Shown: positions 25,884 to 35,125, numbered from the stretch's first letter. The stretch: DNA of 64,000 nt from an uncultured Alistipes sp. (GCA_905213895.1 CAJMKE010000004.1:62001-126000); one strand, 5' to 3'. Numbers and translations are program-made. The notes: generated by a model from the sequence alone, not told the origin.

Positions 25884-26882
25884 ATGAAAAAATTAGCATT
25901 CGGTATCGATATCGGTGGTATCAATACCGCTTTCGGACTGGTAGACGAGAAAGGCGACCTCTATGCCGAATCGGTGATTTCGACCAAGGCATATCCCTAT
26001 TTCAAGGACTACGAATCCTACGTAAACGACCTGTGCGACGCGATGAAGACGCTCGCCGACAGCGTGAACTTCGATTTCGAACTTATCGGAATAGGTATCG
26101 GCGCGCCGAACGCCAACTACTACAAAGGCACTATCGAAACGCCGGCAAACCTCTGGAAGTTCACCGACGAGGACAAGGGCAAGCCCGAGTCGCTGCGCAT
26201 CTTCGATTTCGCGGGCGACATGCGCAAGCACTTCCCCAACACGCCCATATACGTTACCAACGACGCCAATGCCGCCACTATCGGCGAGATGGTCTACGGC
26301 AATGCGAAGGGGATGAAGGATTTCATCATGATTACGCTCGGCACGGGCGTCGGTTCGGGATTCGTCGCAAACGGACAGTTGATTTACGGACACGACGGCT
26401 TCGCGGGTGAGTTCGGACACGTCATCGTCGAGCGCAACGGTCGCGAATGCGGCTGCGGACGCCGCGGCTGTCTCGAAGCCTACGCGTCGGCAATAGGCAT
26501 CAAGCGCACGGCATTCGAACTGATGGCGACGATGAACGCGCCGAGTTCGCTGCGCGACATTCCGTTCAACGCACTGGATTCGGCGATGCTCTCCGCCGCA
26601 GCGAAGAAGGGCGACCCTATCGCATTGGAGGCGTTCCGCCTGACGGGCGAAAAACTCGGACACGCGCTCGCGGATGCGGTAACGATTACCTCGCCGGAGG
26701 CGATTTTCCTCTTCGGCGGTCTGGCAAAGGCGGGAACGCTGCTCTCCGACCCTGTGAAATGGTACATGGAGGAGAACATGCTCTTCGCGTTCAAGGACAA
26801 GGTGAAGGTGCTGCCAAGCGGCTTGCAGAACAAGAATGCCGGCATCCTCGGTGCTTCGGCACTCGTCTGGCAGACGGCATAA
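25884..26882 (+). CDS. ROK-family sugar kinase (glucokinase-like)
   Basis: A 332-aa ROK kinase. The start at 25884 is chosen because MKKLAFGIDIGGINTAFGLVD begins the phosphate-binding domain. The motif is DIGGIN rather than the usual DIGGTN. Other signs are TNDANAATIGEMVYG, ITLGTGVGSGFV, GEFGHVIVERNGRECGCGRRGCLEAYASA (His and Cys ligands of the structural zinc) and FLFGGLAKAGTLL. ROK kinases phosphorylate glucose, GlcNAc or other hexoses; the sequence does not decide which. It could feed glucose from the glucan locus into glycolysis, although it has its own promoter. Confidence 0.92.
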   Translation: MKKLAFGIDIGGINTAFGLVDEKGDLYAESVISTKAYPYFKDYESYVNDLCDAMKTLADSVNFDFELIGIGIGAPNANYYKGTIETPANLWKFTDEDKGKPESLRIFDFAGDMRKHFPNTPIYVTNDANAATIGEMVYGNAKGMKDFIMITLGTGVGSGFVANGQLIYGHDGFAGEFGHVIVERNGRECGCGRRGCLEAYASAIGIKRTAFELMATMNAPSSLRDIPFNALDSAMLSAAAKKGDPIALEAFRLTGEKLGHALADAVTITSPEAIFLFGGLAKAGTLLSDPVKWYMEENMLFAFKDKVKVLPSGLQNKNAGILGASALVWQTA

Positions 26883-26900
26883 TAGAGCCTGAACAAAAAT

Positions 26901-26938
26901 CGGGGCAGACATACGATGTGTCTGCCCCGCTTTCTTTA
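26901..26938 (+). terminator. Terminator after the ROK kinase
   Basis: An 11-bp stem, CGGGGCAGACA / TGTCTGCCCCG, with a 7-nt loop is followed by CTTTCTTT, which runs into array A8. Confidence 0.85.
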
Positions 26939-26970
26939 AGGACCTTAAAGACTTTAAAGTCGTTAAAGCC
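26936..26970 (+). repeat. 9-bp phased array A8
   Basis: Four units: TTAAGGACC, TTAAAGACT, TTAAAGTCG, TTAAAGCC. It is flanked by a terminator on one side and abuts the stop codon of the minus-strand gene on the other. Confidence 0.9.
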
Positions 26971-27893
26971 TATCTCATCGCTACCGCCGCAGTGCCGAGC
27001 ACGTATCCATCGGTATAGAGTTCAATCTTGTAGTCGCCCGCAACGAAGCCGCTGCCGTTGTAGTAGATACTTACATCGACATCCTCGTTCTGGTAGTCGA
27101 TTTCACGCGAAGCCGAATAGCCGATGCTCTCGTCGCGGAACTTGAATGTCGGCACGCTCTCGGTCGTCAGCAGATAGCCGTCGGGCGAGGTTATGCGCAC
27201 ATATATTTCGCGGTTACCGGCTGCCGCCAGGTCGTTCGACGAAACGGTGAAGTCCACACGCAGCGTAGTCGCAGCCTTGACTCTCGAAACCACCTTGCCG
27301 CGGGCGTTGAGCGGCACGACGGCGATGTCGCGCGCGCGAAGCACCGAACCCATCTGCACCTTGTTCTGCAACTCGGTGGCGCGCTCCTCGGCGACATCGG
27401 CACGCAGATTGGCGGTCGAAATCTCCTTGCGGTACGACACGTTCTCGTCTATCAACTTTTTGTTGAGACTGTTGAGCGAGTCGATTTGGCGCAGATAGTT
27501 CTTCATGACTGCACGCAGCGTTCCGACCTCCTTCTCGTACTCCTTGATTTTGGCGTAGTTCCAGCGGCGTTCGCGTTTGAGTTGCTCCATCATCTCGTTC
27601 GCCTTTTCGAGATTGGCGACGATGGTATCGTTGGTGAATTTCAGATTTCCGTACTCGTCGATGAGTTCGCTCAGGTTGCTCTGAATCGAATCGCGGTCGA
27701 TTTTCAGCAGTTCGTAGTCGTGCTGCTGCTGACGATTCAGATTGAAATACAAAGCCGACAGTCCGGCGAGAATCACCGCCAGCAGGACTATCACCACTCT
27801 GTAACCCCTAATGGATTTCTGCACGGACGCACCGCGATTGTCATCGTAGCCGTCGTCCTCCGACGGGTCGTAACCGTATTTGTTCTCTTCCAT
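26970..27893 (-). CDS. Single-pass membrane protein with long coiled coil
   Basis: A 307-aa protein of unknown function: an acidic cytoplasmic head (MEENKYGYDPSEDDGYDDNR), one membrane helix (YRVVIVLLAVILAGLSALYF), a periplasmic coiled coil over about residues 55-185 (YELLKIDRDSIQSNLSELID, EYEKEVGTLRAVMKNYLRQI), and a beta-rich C-terminal domain (TLRVDFTVSSNDLAAAGNREIYVRITSPDG). Such proteins occur widely in Bacteroidetes without an assigned role. A -7 box TATATTTG lies at 27913-27920, close to the start. It is likely a separate unit from the DUF3108 gene upstream. Confidence 0.75.
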   Translation of the reverse strand: MEENKYGYDPSEDDGYDDNRGASVQKSIRGYRVVIVLLAVILAGLSALYFNLNRQQQHDYELLKIDRDSIQSNLSELIDEYGNLKFTNDTIVANLEKANEMMEQLKRERRWNYAKIKEYEKEVGTLRAVMKNYLRQIDSLNSLNKKLIDENVSYRKEISTANLRADVAEERATELQNKVQMGSVLRARDIAVVPLNARGKVVSRVKAATTLRVDFTVSSNDLAAAGNREIYVRITSPDGYLLTTESVPTFKFRDESIGYSASREIDYQNEDVDVSIYYNGSGFVAGDYKIELYTDGYVLGTAAVAMR

Positions 27894-27912
27894 AGCGTAT
27901 GAATTTATTGTG

Positions 27913-27920
27913 CAAATATA
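27913..27920 (-). promoter_or_regulatory. -7 element of the coiled-coil membrane protein gene
   Basis: TATATTTG on the minus strand lies 19 bp before the start codon. Confidence 0.6.
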
Positions 27921-27935
27921 GCAAAAACCGTGAAA

Positions 27936-27970
27936 TAAAGTCCTTAACGACCTTAAAGACTTTAAGGACT
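27936..27970 (+). repeat. 9-bp phased array A9
   Basis: Units: TAAAGTCC, TTAACGACC, TTAAAGACT, TTAAGGACT. All 35 bases are identical to 48076-48110 in array A15. It lies between the DUF3108 stop and the promoter of the next minus-strand gene. Confidence 0.9.
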
Positions 27971-27993
27971 CTATAAATTAACGTGCCGTCCCG

Positions 27994-28797
27994 CTATTTT
28001 ATTTTCGACGAGAGCGGATATTTCAGCCCCTCGCAGCCGCTTATGTAGGCTCGGACGCTGCCGACGCGTATCGGCGATTCGAGCATCACCGGAATCTTGT
28101 TCTCGTCGTCGGTAATCCAGATAAAGAACTCCGAACCGTCGGTGAACGAGAACGACTCGGTCGTGCCTATCGTGCAGGCGAATTTGAGCGTCCGGAACTT
28201 GCCTAATTTCGGCACCTTGCGCTCCTCGCGACCGATGAAGCGGTATTGCAGCCTGCGGATTTTGTTTTCGAGTACCATTTCGAGTTCGCGGGTTTCGCCC
28301 TCGCGGAACGACTCCAAATCGACCGAACGCAGGTTGAAATAGAGCGACACGGCATCCATGCTGTTCGGCGTCAGGTCCATAGTAGCCGTCTTGGGTTCGT
28401 TCTGGCGGCTCTGCGCCCACGTATGCACCTTCATCGCGTCCCAGTCGTAGCGGTAGTTGCTCCGGAACGTGTAGCCGCCCTCGTAGATGTCGCTCTCGAA
28501 GCGCAGGGTGCGTTTGGTCAGCGTATCGACCCAGATACGGTACTTGTCGTCGATATTGAAGAACCAGCGGTACGACGGCATTATCTTGCCGCGCCCCAGC
28601 ACTTTGTAGACCGGACGACCGTCGAGCGTATCGGCACTCGTCTCGACGACCGCCGTCGCCATTTCGGTATTGGGAACGAGTTTGGCTCGGTAACCGACCT
28701 TGTAGTGCAGTTTCTCGCCGACATTGTAGCGCTGCGCCGACACCGTCGCGGCAGCGGCGGCGAGCAGGACAGCCAATATGGTTCTCATCAGCATCAT
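27994..28797 (-). CDS. DUF3108 exported protein
   Basis: A 267-aa protein with signal peptide MMLMRTILAVLLAAAAATVSAQ and the DUF3108 beta-sheet fold: YNVGEKLHYKVGYRAKLVP, RPVYKVLGRGKIMPSYRWFFNIDDKYRIWVD, RLQYRFIGREERKVPKLGKFRTLKFACTI, FFIWITDDENKIPVMLESPIRVGSVRAYI. Function is unknown; the fold suggests an outer-membrane-associated lipid-binding type protein. Arrays lie on both sides, so it seems a single-gene unit. Confidence 0.88.
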   Translation of the reverse strand: MMLMRTILAVLLAAAAATVSAQRYNVGEKLHYKVGYRAKLVPNTEMATAVVETSADTLDGRPVYKVLGRGKIMPSYRWFFNIDDKYRIWVDTLTKRTLRFESDIYEGGYTFRSNYRYDWDAMKVHTWAQSRQNEPKTATMDLTPNSMDAVSLYFNLRSVDLESFREGETRELEMVLENKIRRLQYRFIGREERKVPKLGKFRTLKFACTIGTTESFSFTDGSEFFIWITDDENKIPVMLESPIRVGSVRAYISGCEGLKYPLSSKIK

Positions 28798-28798
28798 A

Positions 28799-28845
28799 AT
28801 AAAGTCTTTAACGACCTTAAAGTCCCTAACGACTTTAAGGACTTC
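28799..28845 (+). repeat. 9-bp phased array A10
   Basis: Five units: TAAAGTCT, TTAACGACC, TTAAAGTCC, CTAACGACT, TTAAGGACT. It begins 2 bp before the DUF3108 start and ends about 10 bp before the recG stop. Confidence 0.88.
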
Positions 28846-28855
28846 ATGTCATTCT

Positions 28856-30970
28856 CTACGAAATCATCGAAAAATCGATGTCGCGGTCGCCCGCATAGCG
28901 TCGGCGCAACTCGCGCAGACCGACGTTCTGCGGCTGCGAAAGCGTCGGGTCGGCTGCGAGCAACTCTATCGCCGCCGACTGCGTAAGTCGCAGAATCTGA
29001 TTGTCGAGCGTCGGATTGGCAATCTTCAAATCGAATGCCACGCCGCTCTGCAACGTACCGTTTATGTCGCCCGCGCCGCGCAGTTTCAAATCGAGTTCGG
29101 CGAGACGGAATCCGTCGTTCGTTTCGCACATCGCTTCGAGCCTTTTGCGCGACTCCTTCGACAGTTTCTCGGACGACATGAGGATGCAGTACGACTGTTC
29201 GCCGCCACGCCCCACGCGACCGCGCAACTGGTGCAACTGCGAAAGCCCGAACCGCTCGGCGGACTCGATGACCATCACCGTCGCGTTCGGCACATCGACG
29301 CCCACCTCGATTACCGACGTGGCGACCAGAATATCCGCCTCGCCGCACTTGAACTGGCGCATCGACTCCTCCTTGTCCGCCGGCTTCATCTTGCCGTGGC
29401 AGACCGACACGCGGAAATCGGGCAGCGGGAAATCGCGCACGATAGCCTCGAAACCCTCCTGCAAGTTCTTGTAGTCCATCTTCTCCGACTCCCGAATCAG
29501 CGGATAGACGACATAGACCTGCCGTCCGAGCCGAATCTGTTCGCGCATGAATCCGAACAGCCGCAACCGAGCCGAATCGTAATAGTGTACGGTCTTTATC
29601 GGGCGGCGTCCCGGCGGCAGTTCGTCGATAACCGACACGTCCAAATCGCCATAGAGCGTCATCGCGAGTGTCCGCGGAATCGGCGTAGCCGTCATCACGA
29701 GGATGTGCGGCGGCTGGGCGTTCTTCGTCCACAGCCTCGCACGCTGCTCCACTCCGAAGCGGTGCTGCTCGTCGATAACGACGAAACCGAGATTGGCGAA
29801 CTGCACGCGGTCTTCGATAAGGGCGTGAGTGCCAATCAGTATATCTATTTCGCCCGCTGCGAGTCCGGCGAGAATTTCGTTGCGCTCCTTGGTACGGGTA
29901 GTACCCGTCAAAATCCTTACCCTGACGTCCACGCCCTCCGTCATGCGTTCGATGGTGGCGAAATGCTGGCGCGCGAGAATCTCGGTGGGAGCCATCATGC
30001 ACGCCTGAAAGCCGTTATCGACCGCCAGCAGCATCGACAGCAGCGCAACCACGGTCTTTCCGCTGCCGACATCGCCCTGCAACAGACGGTTCATCTGGCA
30101 GCCCGACACGGTATCCTGCCTTATCTCCCTGACGACCCGTTTCTGCGCGCCCGTCAGCGGAAACGGCAGTTTAGTCGTGTAGAACGTGTTGAACTTGTCG
30201 CCCACGCGGTTGAACACGAATCCGTCGCGGTTGCCGACGCGCACCGACCGTTTGGACTGTATGTTGAGTTGTACGCCGAAAAGTTCGTCGAATTTCAACC
30301 GGTATTGCGCCTGACGCAGACGTTCGGGCGACTGCGGGAAATGGATGTTGTACAACGCCTCCGAGAGCGGGACCAGTCCGTATTTCCGCCGCAGCGCGTC
30401 GGGCATGTAATCTACAATGCTCTCGCGCACGATGCCCCAAAGGCTGCAAATTATGTTGTAGATACCCTTCGCGCCGACAGCCGACGTCAGAGCCTCGGTC
30501 ATCGGATAGATGCCCTGCAAGCCGCTCTCCTCGCGGCGCGAGAGAGCCTTTTCGACGAGTTCCGCTTCGGGATGCACCATCGACAGTTCGCCGCGGAAGA
30601 ACGACGGGCGACCGAAAACCATATATTCGCGACCGACCTCGAACCGCTTCTCCACCCACTTTATGCCTTGGAACCAAATCAGTTCGGCAGACCCCGTGCC
30701 GTCGCTCACGTATATCGAGAAGCGGCGTTTGCGCCCCTCGCCCGCGAAATTCTTGCCAGTAACTTTCGCACGGAAGCGCACGTAGGCGGCGGAGGTGTTT
30801 TCGTCGATTTCGGAGAGTTTGTAGATTCGCGTGCGGTCGATGTAGCGGAACGGGAAATGGTAGAGCATGTCGCGCATTGTCGCGACGCCCAGTTCGCGTT
30901 GAAGCAGGCGGGCGCGGGCTTCGCCGACCCCCGGAACGAACTTTATGCTGCTGTCCAACGGATTTCCCAT
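28856..30970 (-). CDS. recG: ATP-dependent DNA helicase RecG
   Basis: A 704-aa RecG, which reverses stalled replication forks and processes Holliday junctions. The N-terminal wedge/OB domain (VPGVGEARARLLQRELGVATMRDMLYHFPFRYIDRT) is followed by Walker A LLQGDVGSGKTVVALL, the DExH-type motif VIDEQHRFGVEQR, MTATPIPRTLAMTLYGDLDVS, and the motif VI region HQLRGRVGRGGEQSYCILM. The start at 30970 matches the family N-terminus; an open frame upstream to 31156 is ignored. A -7 box ends four bases before this ATG, so a leaderless transcript is possible. Confidence 0.97.
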   Translation of the reverse strand: MGNPLDSSIKFVPGVGEARARLLQRELGVATMRDMLYHFPFRYIDRTRIYKLSEIDENTSAAYVRFRAKVTGKNFAGEGRKRRFSIYVSDGTGSAELIWFQGIKWVEKRFEVGREYMVFGRPSFFRGELSMVHPEAELVEKALSRREESGLQGIYPMTEALTSAVGAKGIYNIICSLWGIVRESIVDYMPDALRRKYGLVPLSEALYNIHFPQSPERLRQAQYRLKFDELFGVQLNIQSKRSVRVGNRDGFVFNRVGDKFNTFYTTKLPFPLTGAQKRVVREIRQDTVSGCQMNRLLQGDVGSGKTVVALLSMLLAVDNGFQACMMAPTEILARQHFATIERMTEGVDVRVRILTGTTRTKERNEILAGLAAGEIDILIGTHALIEDRVQFANLGFVVIDEQHRFGVEQRARLWTKNAQPPHILVMTATPIPRTLAMTLYGDLDVSVIDELPPGRRPIKTVHYYDSARLRLFGFMREQIRLGRQVYVVYPLIRESEKMDYKNLQEGFEAIVRDFPLPDFRVSVCHGKMKPADKEESMRQFKCGEADILVATSVIEVGVDVPNATVMVIESAERFGLSQLHQLRGRVGRGGEQSYCILMSSEKLSKESRKRLEAMCETNDGFRLAELDLKLRGAGDINGTLQSGVAFDLKIANPTLDNQILRLTQSAAIELLAADPTLSQPQNVGLRELRRRYAGDRDIDFSMIS

Positions 30971-30974
30971 AATG

Positions 30975-30982
30975 CAAAAATA
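30975..30982 (-). promoter_or_regulatory. -7 element of recG, almost abutting the start codon
   Basis: TATTTTTG on the minus strand is followed by CATT and the ATG. No -33 TTG at the normal spacing is visible, so support is weaker than for the LytTR gene. Confidence 0.4.
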
Positions 30983-31023
30983 ATAATTATAATTATAAAA
31001 TCCGTGCATCCCGAATTTATTGC

Positions 31024-31031
31024 TATTTTTG
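31024..31031 (+). promoter_or_regulatory. -7 element of ispG
   Basis: TATTTTTG lies 21 bp before the ispG start codon. Confidence 0.5.
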
Positions 31032-31052
31032 TCAAAACATAAGACCCTTTTT

Positions 31053-32537
31053 ATGAATCTCAACGAATACCGACGCCGTCCGAGCCGCGAAGTGCGCATA
31101 GGCTCGACCGTCATAGGCGGCGACCGTCCGATTGCCGTGCAGTCGATGACCAACACCCCGACCGCCGATACCGAAGCCAGCGTGGCTCAGATAGAGCGCA
31201 TTGCGGATGCGGGCGCACCGATAGTGCGTCTCACCGCGCAGGGACGGCGCGAGGGCGAGAACTTCGCCGCCATCATGCCGCGTCTGCGTGCCGACGGCTA
31301 CACGACGGCAATCGTCGCCGACATACACTTCGTACCCGAAATAGCGTCCATAGCCGCCGACCATGTGGACAAGGTGCGCATCAACCCCGGCAACTACCGC
31401 ACCGACAGCGGCGAACTCGAAGCGTTGATTGCCAAGTGCCGCCGTCGCGGCGTCGCACTGCGCATCGGCGTGAACCACGGTTCGCTCGCCCGACGCATAG
31501 TTGATGAACTGGGCGACACGCCGCAGGGTATGGTCGCTTCGGCTATGGAGTTTCTGCGCATCTGCCGCCGCGAAAACTTCGACCAGGTCGTCGTTTCGAT
31601 GAAATCGAGCAACACGCGCGTGATGGTTCACGCCTACCGACTGCTCGTCGAGGCGATGGATGCCGAGGGGATGGACTTTCCGATTCATCTCGGCGTTACC
31701 GAAGCGGGCAACGGTATCGACGGGCGCATAAAGAGTGCCGTCGGCATAGGTGCGCTGCTCGCCGACGGAATCGGCGACACGATACGCGTGTCGCTGACCG
31801 AGGCTCCAGAGAACGAGGTCCCCGTGGCGCAACTGCTCGTCGACTATTTCAGCCGCCGCAACGGACGGTTCGAGGTGAAGCACCCCGAACGCTACTCGCC
31901 GACCGAATACCGACGCCGCACCGATGCGCAGCCTGTCGTCCATGACGAACCGACGGACGGATACGCCGTCATCGAGGCTGTTTCGCAGAATCCGACCGCC
32001 GAGTGGCGGGCTGCCATACTCGACAGCGACGCTCAGACGCCGGCGATAATCAAACGCCGCTACGACGATGCCGACCTTGCGACGCTCGCCGTCAAGGCTG
32101 CCGCCGACATGGGTTCGCTGCTGCTCGACGGACTTGCCGACGGAGTATGGATAGACGCTCCGCAACACTCGCCGGAGAGCATCCGCGAAATCGAACTCTC
32201 GATACTCCAAGCCGCCCGCGTGCGCATGTCGCGTACAGAATATATCGCGTGTCCGAGTTGCGGACGCACGCTCTACGACATCGAGGCGACGCTCGCCGAG
32301 ATAAAGGCGCGCACGTCGCATCTGCAAGGGCTGAAAATCGGCGTCATGGGCTGCATCGTAAACGGACCGGGCGAAATGGCGGACGCCGACTACGGCTATG
32401 TCGGCGCAGGCGCGGGACGCATCACGCTCTACCGCGGTCGCGAGGTCGTCGAGCGCAGCATTCCGCAGGAGCAGGCACTCGAACGGCTGATTGCGCTGAT
32501 TAAGGCTGACGGCAAGTGGAAAGAGACCCAGGAATAG
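31053..32537 (+). CDS. ispG: 4-hydroxy-3-methylbut-2-enyl diphosphate synthase (IspG/GcpE)
   Basis: A 494-aa IspG that converts MEcPP to HMBPP in the non-mevalonate isoprenoid pathway. The barrel domain starts RRPSREVRIGSTVIGGDRPIAVQSMTNTPTADT and contains VRLTAQGRREGENFAAIMPRL, VRINPGNYR and LGVTEAGNGIDGRIKSAVGIGALLADGIGDTIRVSLT. The C-terminal domain carries the [4Fe-4S] ligands in ACPSCGRTLYD and MGCIVNGPGE. It is about 120 residues longer than the E. coli enzyme because of a central insertion, as in other Bacteroidetes. A WbqC-like gene follows after 4 bp. Confidence 0.96.
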   Translation: MNLNEYRRRPSREVRIGSTVIGGDRPIAVQSMTNTPTADTEASVAQIERIADAGAPIVRLTAQGRREGENFAAIMPRLRADGYTTAIVADIHFVPEIASIAADHVDKVRINPGNYRTDSGELEALIAKCRRRGVALRIGVNHGSLARRIVDELGDTPQGMVASAMEFLRICRRENFDQVVVSMKSSNTRVMVHAYRLLVEAMDAEGMDFPIHLGVTEAGNGIDGRIKSAVGIGALLADGIGDTIRVSLTEAPENEVPVAQLLVDYFSRRNGRFEVKHPERYSPTEYRRRTDAQPVVHDEPTDGYAVIEAVSQNPTAEWRAAILDSDAQTPAIIKRRYDDADLATLAVKAAADMGSLLLDGLADGVWIDAPQHSPESIREIELSILQAARVRMSRTEYIACPSCGRTLYDIEATLAEIKARTSHLQGLKIGVMGCIVNGPGEMADADYGYVGAGAGRITLYRGREVVERSIPQEQALERLIALIKADGKWKETQE

Positions 32538-32541
32538 CGAA

Positions 32542-33153
32542 ATGCCGATGACAATCCTTCCCATAGCCTACTGGGGCGACATAGAGTATTTCGCACGGCT
32601 CGTCCGCGGCGGCGGAGAGTGCGTGATAGACATCCGCGAACACTACATAAAGCGTTCGCTGCGCAACCGCACGGAGATAATGACGGCGAACGGCACGATG
32701 CCGCTGTCGGTCTGCCTGCAACACGCCGACCGACCTCGGACGCCCGTATGCGACGTCCGCATCGACTACTCCAAACGCTGGCAGCACCAGCACTGGACGG
32801 CGATATGCTCCGCCTACCGTTCGTCGCCCTATTTCGACATGATAGCCGACCGCATCGCGCGGTTCTACGAGCGCGAGTGGAAATATCTGGTCGATTACGA
32901 CCTCGAAATCATCCGTGAAACACTCTCTCTGCTGAACATCGAACCGCAGTTCTCGCTCTCCGAAGCATACGTCGAACCGCAGGAGGGCGCATGCGACCTG
33001 CGACCGAAAAAACGGGAAACGCCGTTCGACGCTCCCCGCTATTTCCAGTTGTTCTCCGACCGCATGCCGTTCGCACCCAATCTGTCGATGCTCGACCTGC
33101 TGATGTGCGAAGGCACCTCTACTGCCGACGTTTTAGGTAACTGCCGATTGTAA
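32542..33153 (+). CDS. WbqC-like family protein
   Basis: A 203-aa cytoplasmic protein matching the WbqC pattern: ILPIAYWGDIEYFARLVRG at the start, ITANGTMPLSVCLQ-like segment, RTPVCDVRIDYSKRWQHQHWTAICSAYRSSPYFDMI, and RYFQLFSDRMPFAPNLSMLDLLMCEG near the end. The family is linked to surface polysaccharide genes, but its reaction is not known. It is translated from the ispG message. Its last 35 bases overlap the 3' end of the convergent GH2 gene. Confidence 0.85.
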   Translation: MPMTILPIAYWGDIEYFARLVRGGGECVIDIREHYIKRSLRNRTEIMTANGTMPLSVCLQHADRPRTPVCDVRIDYSKRWQHQHWTAICSAYRSSPYFDMIADRIARFYEREWKYLVDYDLEIIRETLSLLNIEPQFSLSEAYVEPQEGACDLRPKKRETPFDAPRYFQLFSDRMPFAPNLSMLDLLMCEGTSTADVLGNCRL

Positions 33154-35104
33154 GCGTCATCGAGTCGGCGCAGTCGCCCGACCATGCGCGTATCTCGTTG
33201 CGACCTTTGAGCGCGACGCTGTCCGAGCGGAAAACGCCCTGCGACATACGGCGCATGGCGACGGTATCGCCGTTGACGGTCAGCATCGGCGCATCGCCCG
33301 ACGAATAGACCGTGAAGCACTGCGACGTGCGCATGCGTATGTCGCGGTTCTTGCCGACGATATGCAGCGTAGGCACCCTGCGGTTCCACAGCGTGCGGTA
33401 GAGATAGTAGGCATCCTTGCGCTGCGCGCGGTCGAACGAGACGAGACCCGTATTGCGCACTCCCGCACGGTAGCGCGCCGAGCCGAAATCGAACATCGTG
33501 TTAATCCACACGCCCCAGAACAGATTCTCGTCGATATACTTCATATATCCCTCGTGGAATCGCGTCTGCCAACTCTCCGGAATGCGGTGCAGGCTGCTGC
33601 TGCCGCGCTTGACGTACGATTCGTTCTGCTGCCCGTAGGTTCCGCCCTCGCCGAAGCACACCGCCTGCGCGAGGTGGTTCCAGTGCGACGACAGAGCCGA
33701 CTGCCACACAGTCAGGTCTTCGGTCGAGCCGCTGCTCCAACCGACATTCTGCTGCCAGACGATAAGGTCGGTTATGAAGTTGATTTCGCCGTCCTGATTG
33801 CTGCAAGCGACGGTCGGACGCGACTTGTCGAGGCTCTTGGCGAGCGCGTTGAGTTCGCGCACATACTCCAACTGCCCCTTATCCGTGCCGCGCAGCAGCG
33901 AAAATATGCCCCACATGGCGACGGACGGGTGATTGTAGTTCTGGACTATTATCTCCTGCAACTGCCGGCGACCGTTCTCCTCGAAACGCGGCGTGGCGAA
34001 ATACGCCATGTCGCTCAGGAACGGAGCCTGCGTCAGCGGGCAGTCTATCCACACGACGATTCCGCGGCGGTCGCACTCGTAGTAGAGGTACTGGGCATGA
34101 GGACCGCCGACCGAACGGATTGCATTGGCACCCGTTTCGCGGATAATCCGCAGGTCGGCGTCGTAATCCTTCTCCGTCAGCGCGCTTCCCGACGGCACCC
34201 TGTCGTGGCAGAGCGTAACGCCGTGGATGCAGCAGCGTTTGCCGTTCACGGTGAACTTGCGTTCGGGCGTACACTCTATCTTGCGGAATCCCGTTACCAC
34301 ACCGACGCTGTCGCTGCCGACCATCACCGACACCTTATAGAGATTCGGCGTCTTCGGCGACCACAACTCGGGATTGTCTATCGAGAACGGGATGTTGAGC
34401 ATCTTTCCGTCAGCCTTCGCCTTCACGCTCTTTGTAACGGCGACGTATCCGTCGGGCGACACTATATCGACCGTAACGTTGCACGGCGCATCCTTTTTGC
34501 CGACAAGCATCACGCCGACCGAGCCGTCCGCACGCTCCGACGACACCTCGTTCTGATGAACCATCACGCCGTCAGTGCCGTACCAGACCGGCGAAACGGC
34601 GATTCTGTCGGTTACGACGAGTTCCACGTCGCGATAGATGCCGCCATAGAGGTTCATTTCGGTCGATGTCGGCAGCACGTCGTTCTGATAGTTGTTGCTG
34701 ACGACCACGAGCAGCGTATTGTCGCTGCCGAAACGCACCTTGTCGGTTATCTCGAACGTGAATGCCGTCCAGCCGCCGCGATGTTCGCCTATATGGGTTC
34801 CGTTCAGGAACACGTCGGCGACGCTCTGCACGCCGTGGAAGCGCAGGAAGAGCCGCTTTCCGTTCCAGTCGGCAGGAATGAAGAGGGTGCGCAGATAGTT
34901 CGCCGTCGTCTGACGGTACGAGCCGTCGCCAGTGAGCGCATCGAGATTCCACGTATGAGGCAGACGGACGTAGCGCGCCTCGTCGCTCGAATTCTCCTCC
35001 TTGAAGAAGAACCGCCAGTCGTTGTTGAGAATATAGGTATCGCGAGCCGCCGCTCCGAGTGCGACGGAGAGCAGAATCGAGAGAACGAGCAGACACTTTT
35101 TCAT
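33119..35104 (-). CDS. GH2-family glycosidase-like protein lacking the acid/base Glu
   Basis: A 661-aa exported protein (MKKCLLVLSILLSVALGAAA) with the GH2 layout: sugar-binding jelly roll (ARYVRLPHTWNLDALTGDGSYRQTTANYLRTLFIP), Ig-like domain, then the barrel (FTVNGKRCCIHGVTLCHDRVPSGSALTEKDYDADLRIIRETGANAIRS). The nucleophile Glu486 is present in CFGEGGTYGQ. The position of the acid/base motif, normally NE after MWG-x-F, reads MWGIFSLLRG, so Asn and Glu are Ser402 and Leu403. It may be inactive, altered in specificity, or a binding protein. The start at 35104 is preferred to 35113, which would leave almost no leader after the promoter at 35126. Confidence 0.85.
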   Translation of the reverse strand: MKKCLLVLSILLSVALGAAARDTYILNNDWRFFFKEENSSDEARYVRLPHTWNLDALTGDGSYRQTTANYLRTLFIPADWNGKRLFLRFHGVQSVADVFLNGTHIGEHRGGWTAFTFEITDKVRFGSDNTLLVVVSNNYQNDVLPTSTEMNLYGGIYRDVELVVTDRIAVSPVWYGTDGVMVHQNEVSSERADGSVGVMLVGKKDAPCNVTVDIVSPDGYVAVTKSVKAKADGKMLNIPFSIDNPELWSPKTPNLYKVSVMVGSDSVGVVTGFRKIECTPERKFTVNGKRCCIHGVTLCHDRVPSGSALTEKDYDADLRIIRETGANAIRSVGGPHAQYLYYECDRRGIVVWIDCPLTQAPFLSDMAYFATPRFEENGRRQLQEIIVQNYNHPSVAMWGIFSLLRGTDKGQLEYVRELNALAKSLDKSRPTVACSNQDGEINFITDLIVWQQNVGWSSGSTEDLTVWQSALSSHWNHLAQAVCFGEGGTYGQQNESYVKRGSSSLHRIPESWQTRFHEGYMKYIDENLFWGVWINTMFDFGSARYRAGVRNTGLVSFDRAQRKDAYYLYRTLWNRRVPTLHIVGKNRDIRMRTSQCFTVYSSGDAPMLTVNGDTVAMRRMSQGVFRSDSVALKGRNEIRAWSGDCADSMTLTIGSYLKRRQ

Positions 35105-35125
35105 AACGGTCATGGTTTGTCAGTG

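Noticed and set aside
25884..25920. DIGGIN in the ROK kinase as a disabling change
   Set aside because: All other ROK motifs are intact; one Thr to Ile change in the loop does not by itself show loss of function.
31032..32564. Large minus-strand open frame opposite ispG
   Set aside because: It mirrors the codon pattern of ispG and has no recognisable domain.
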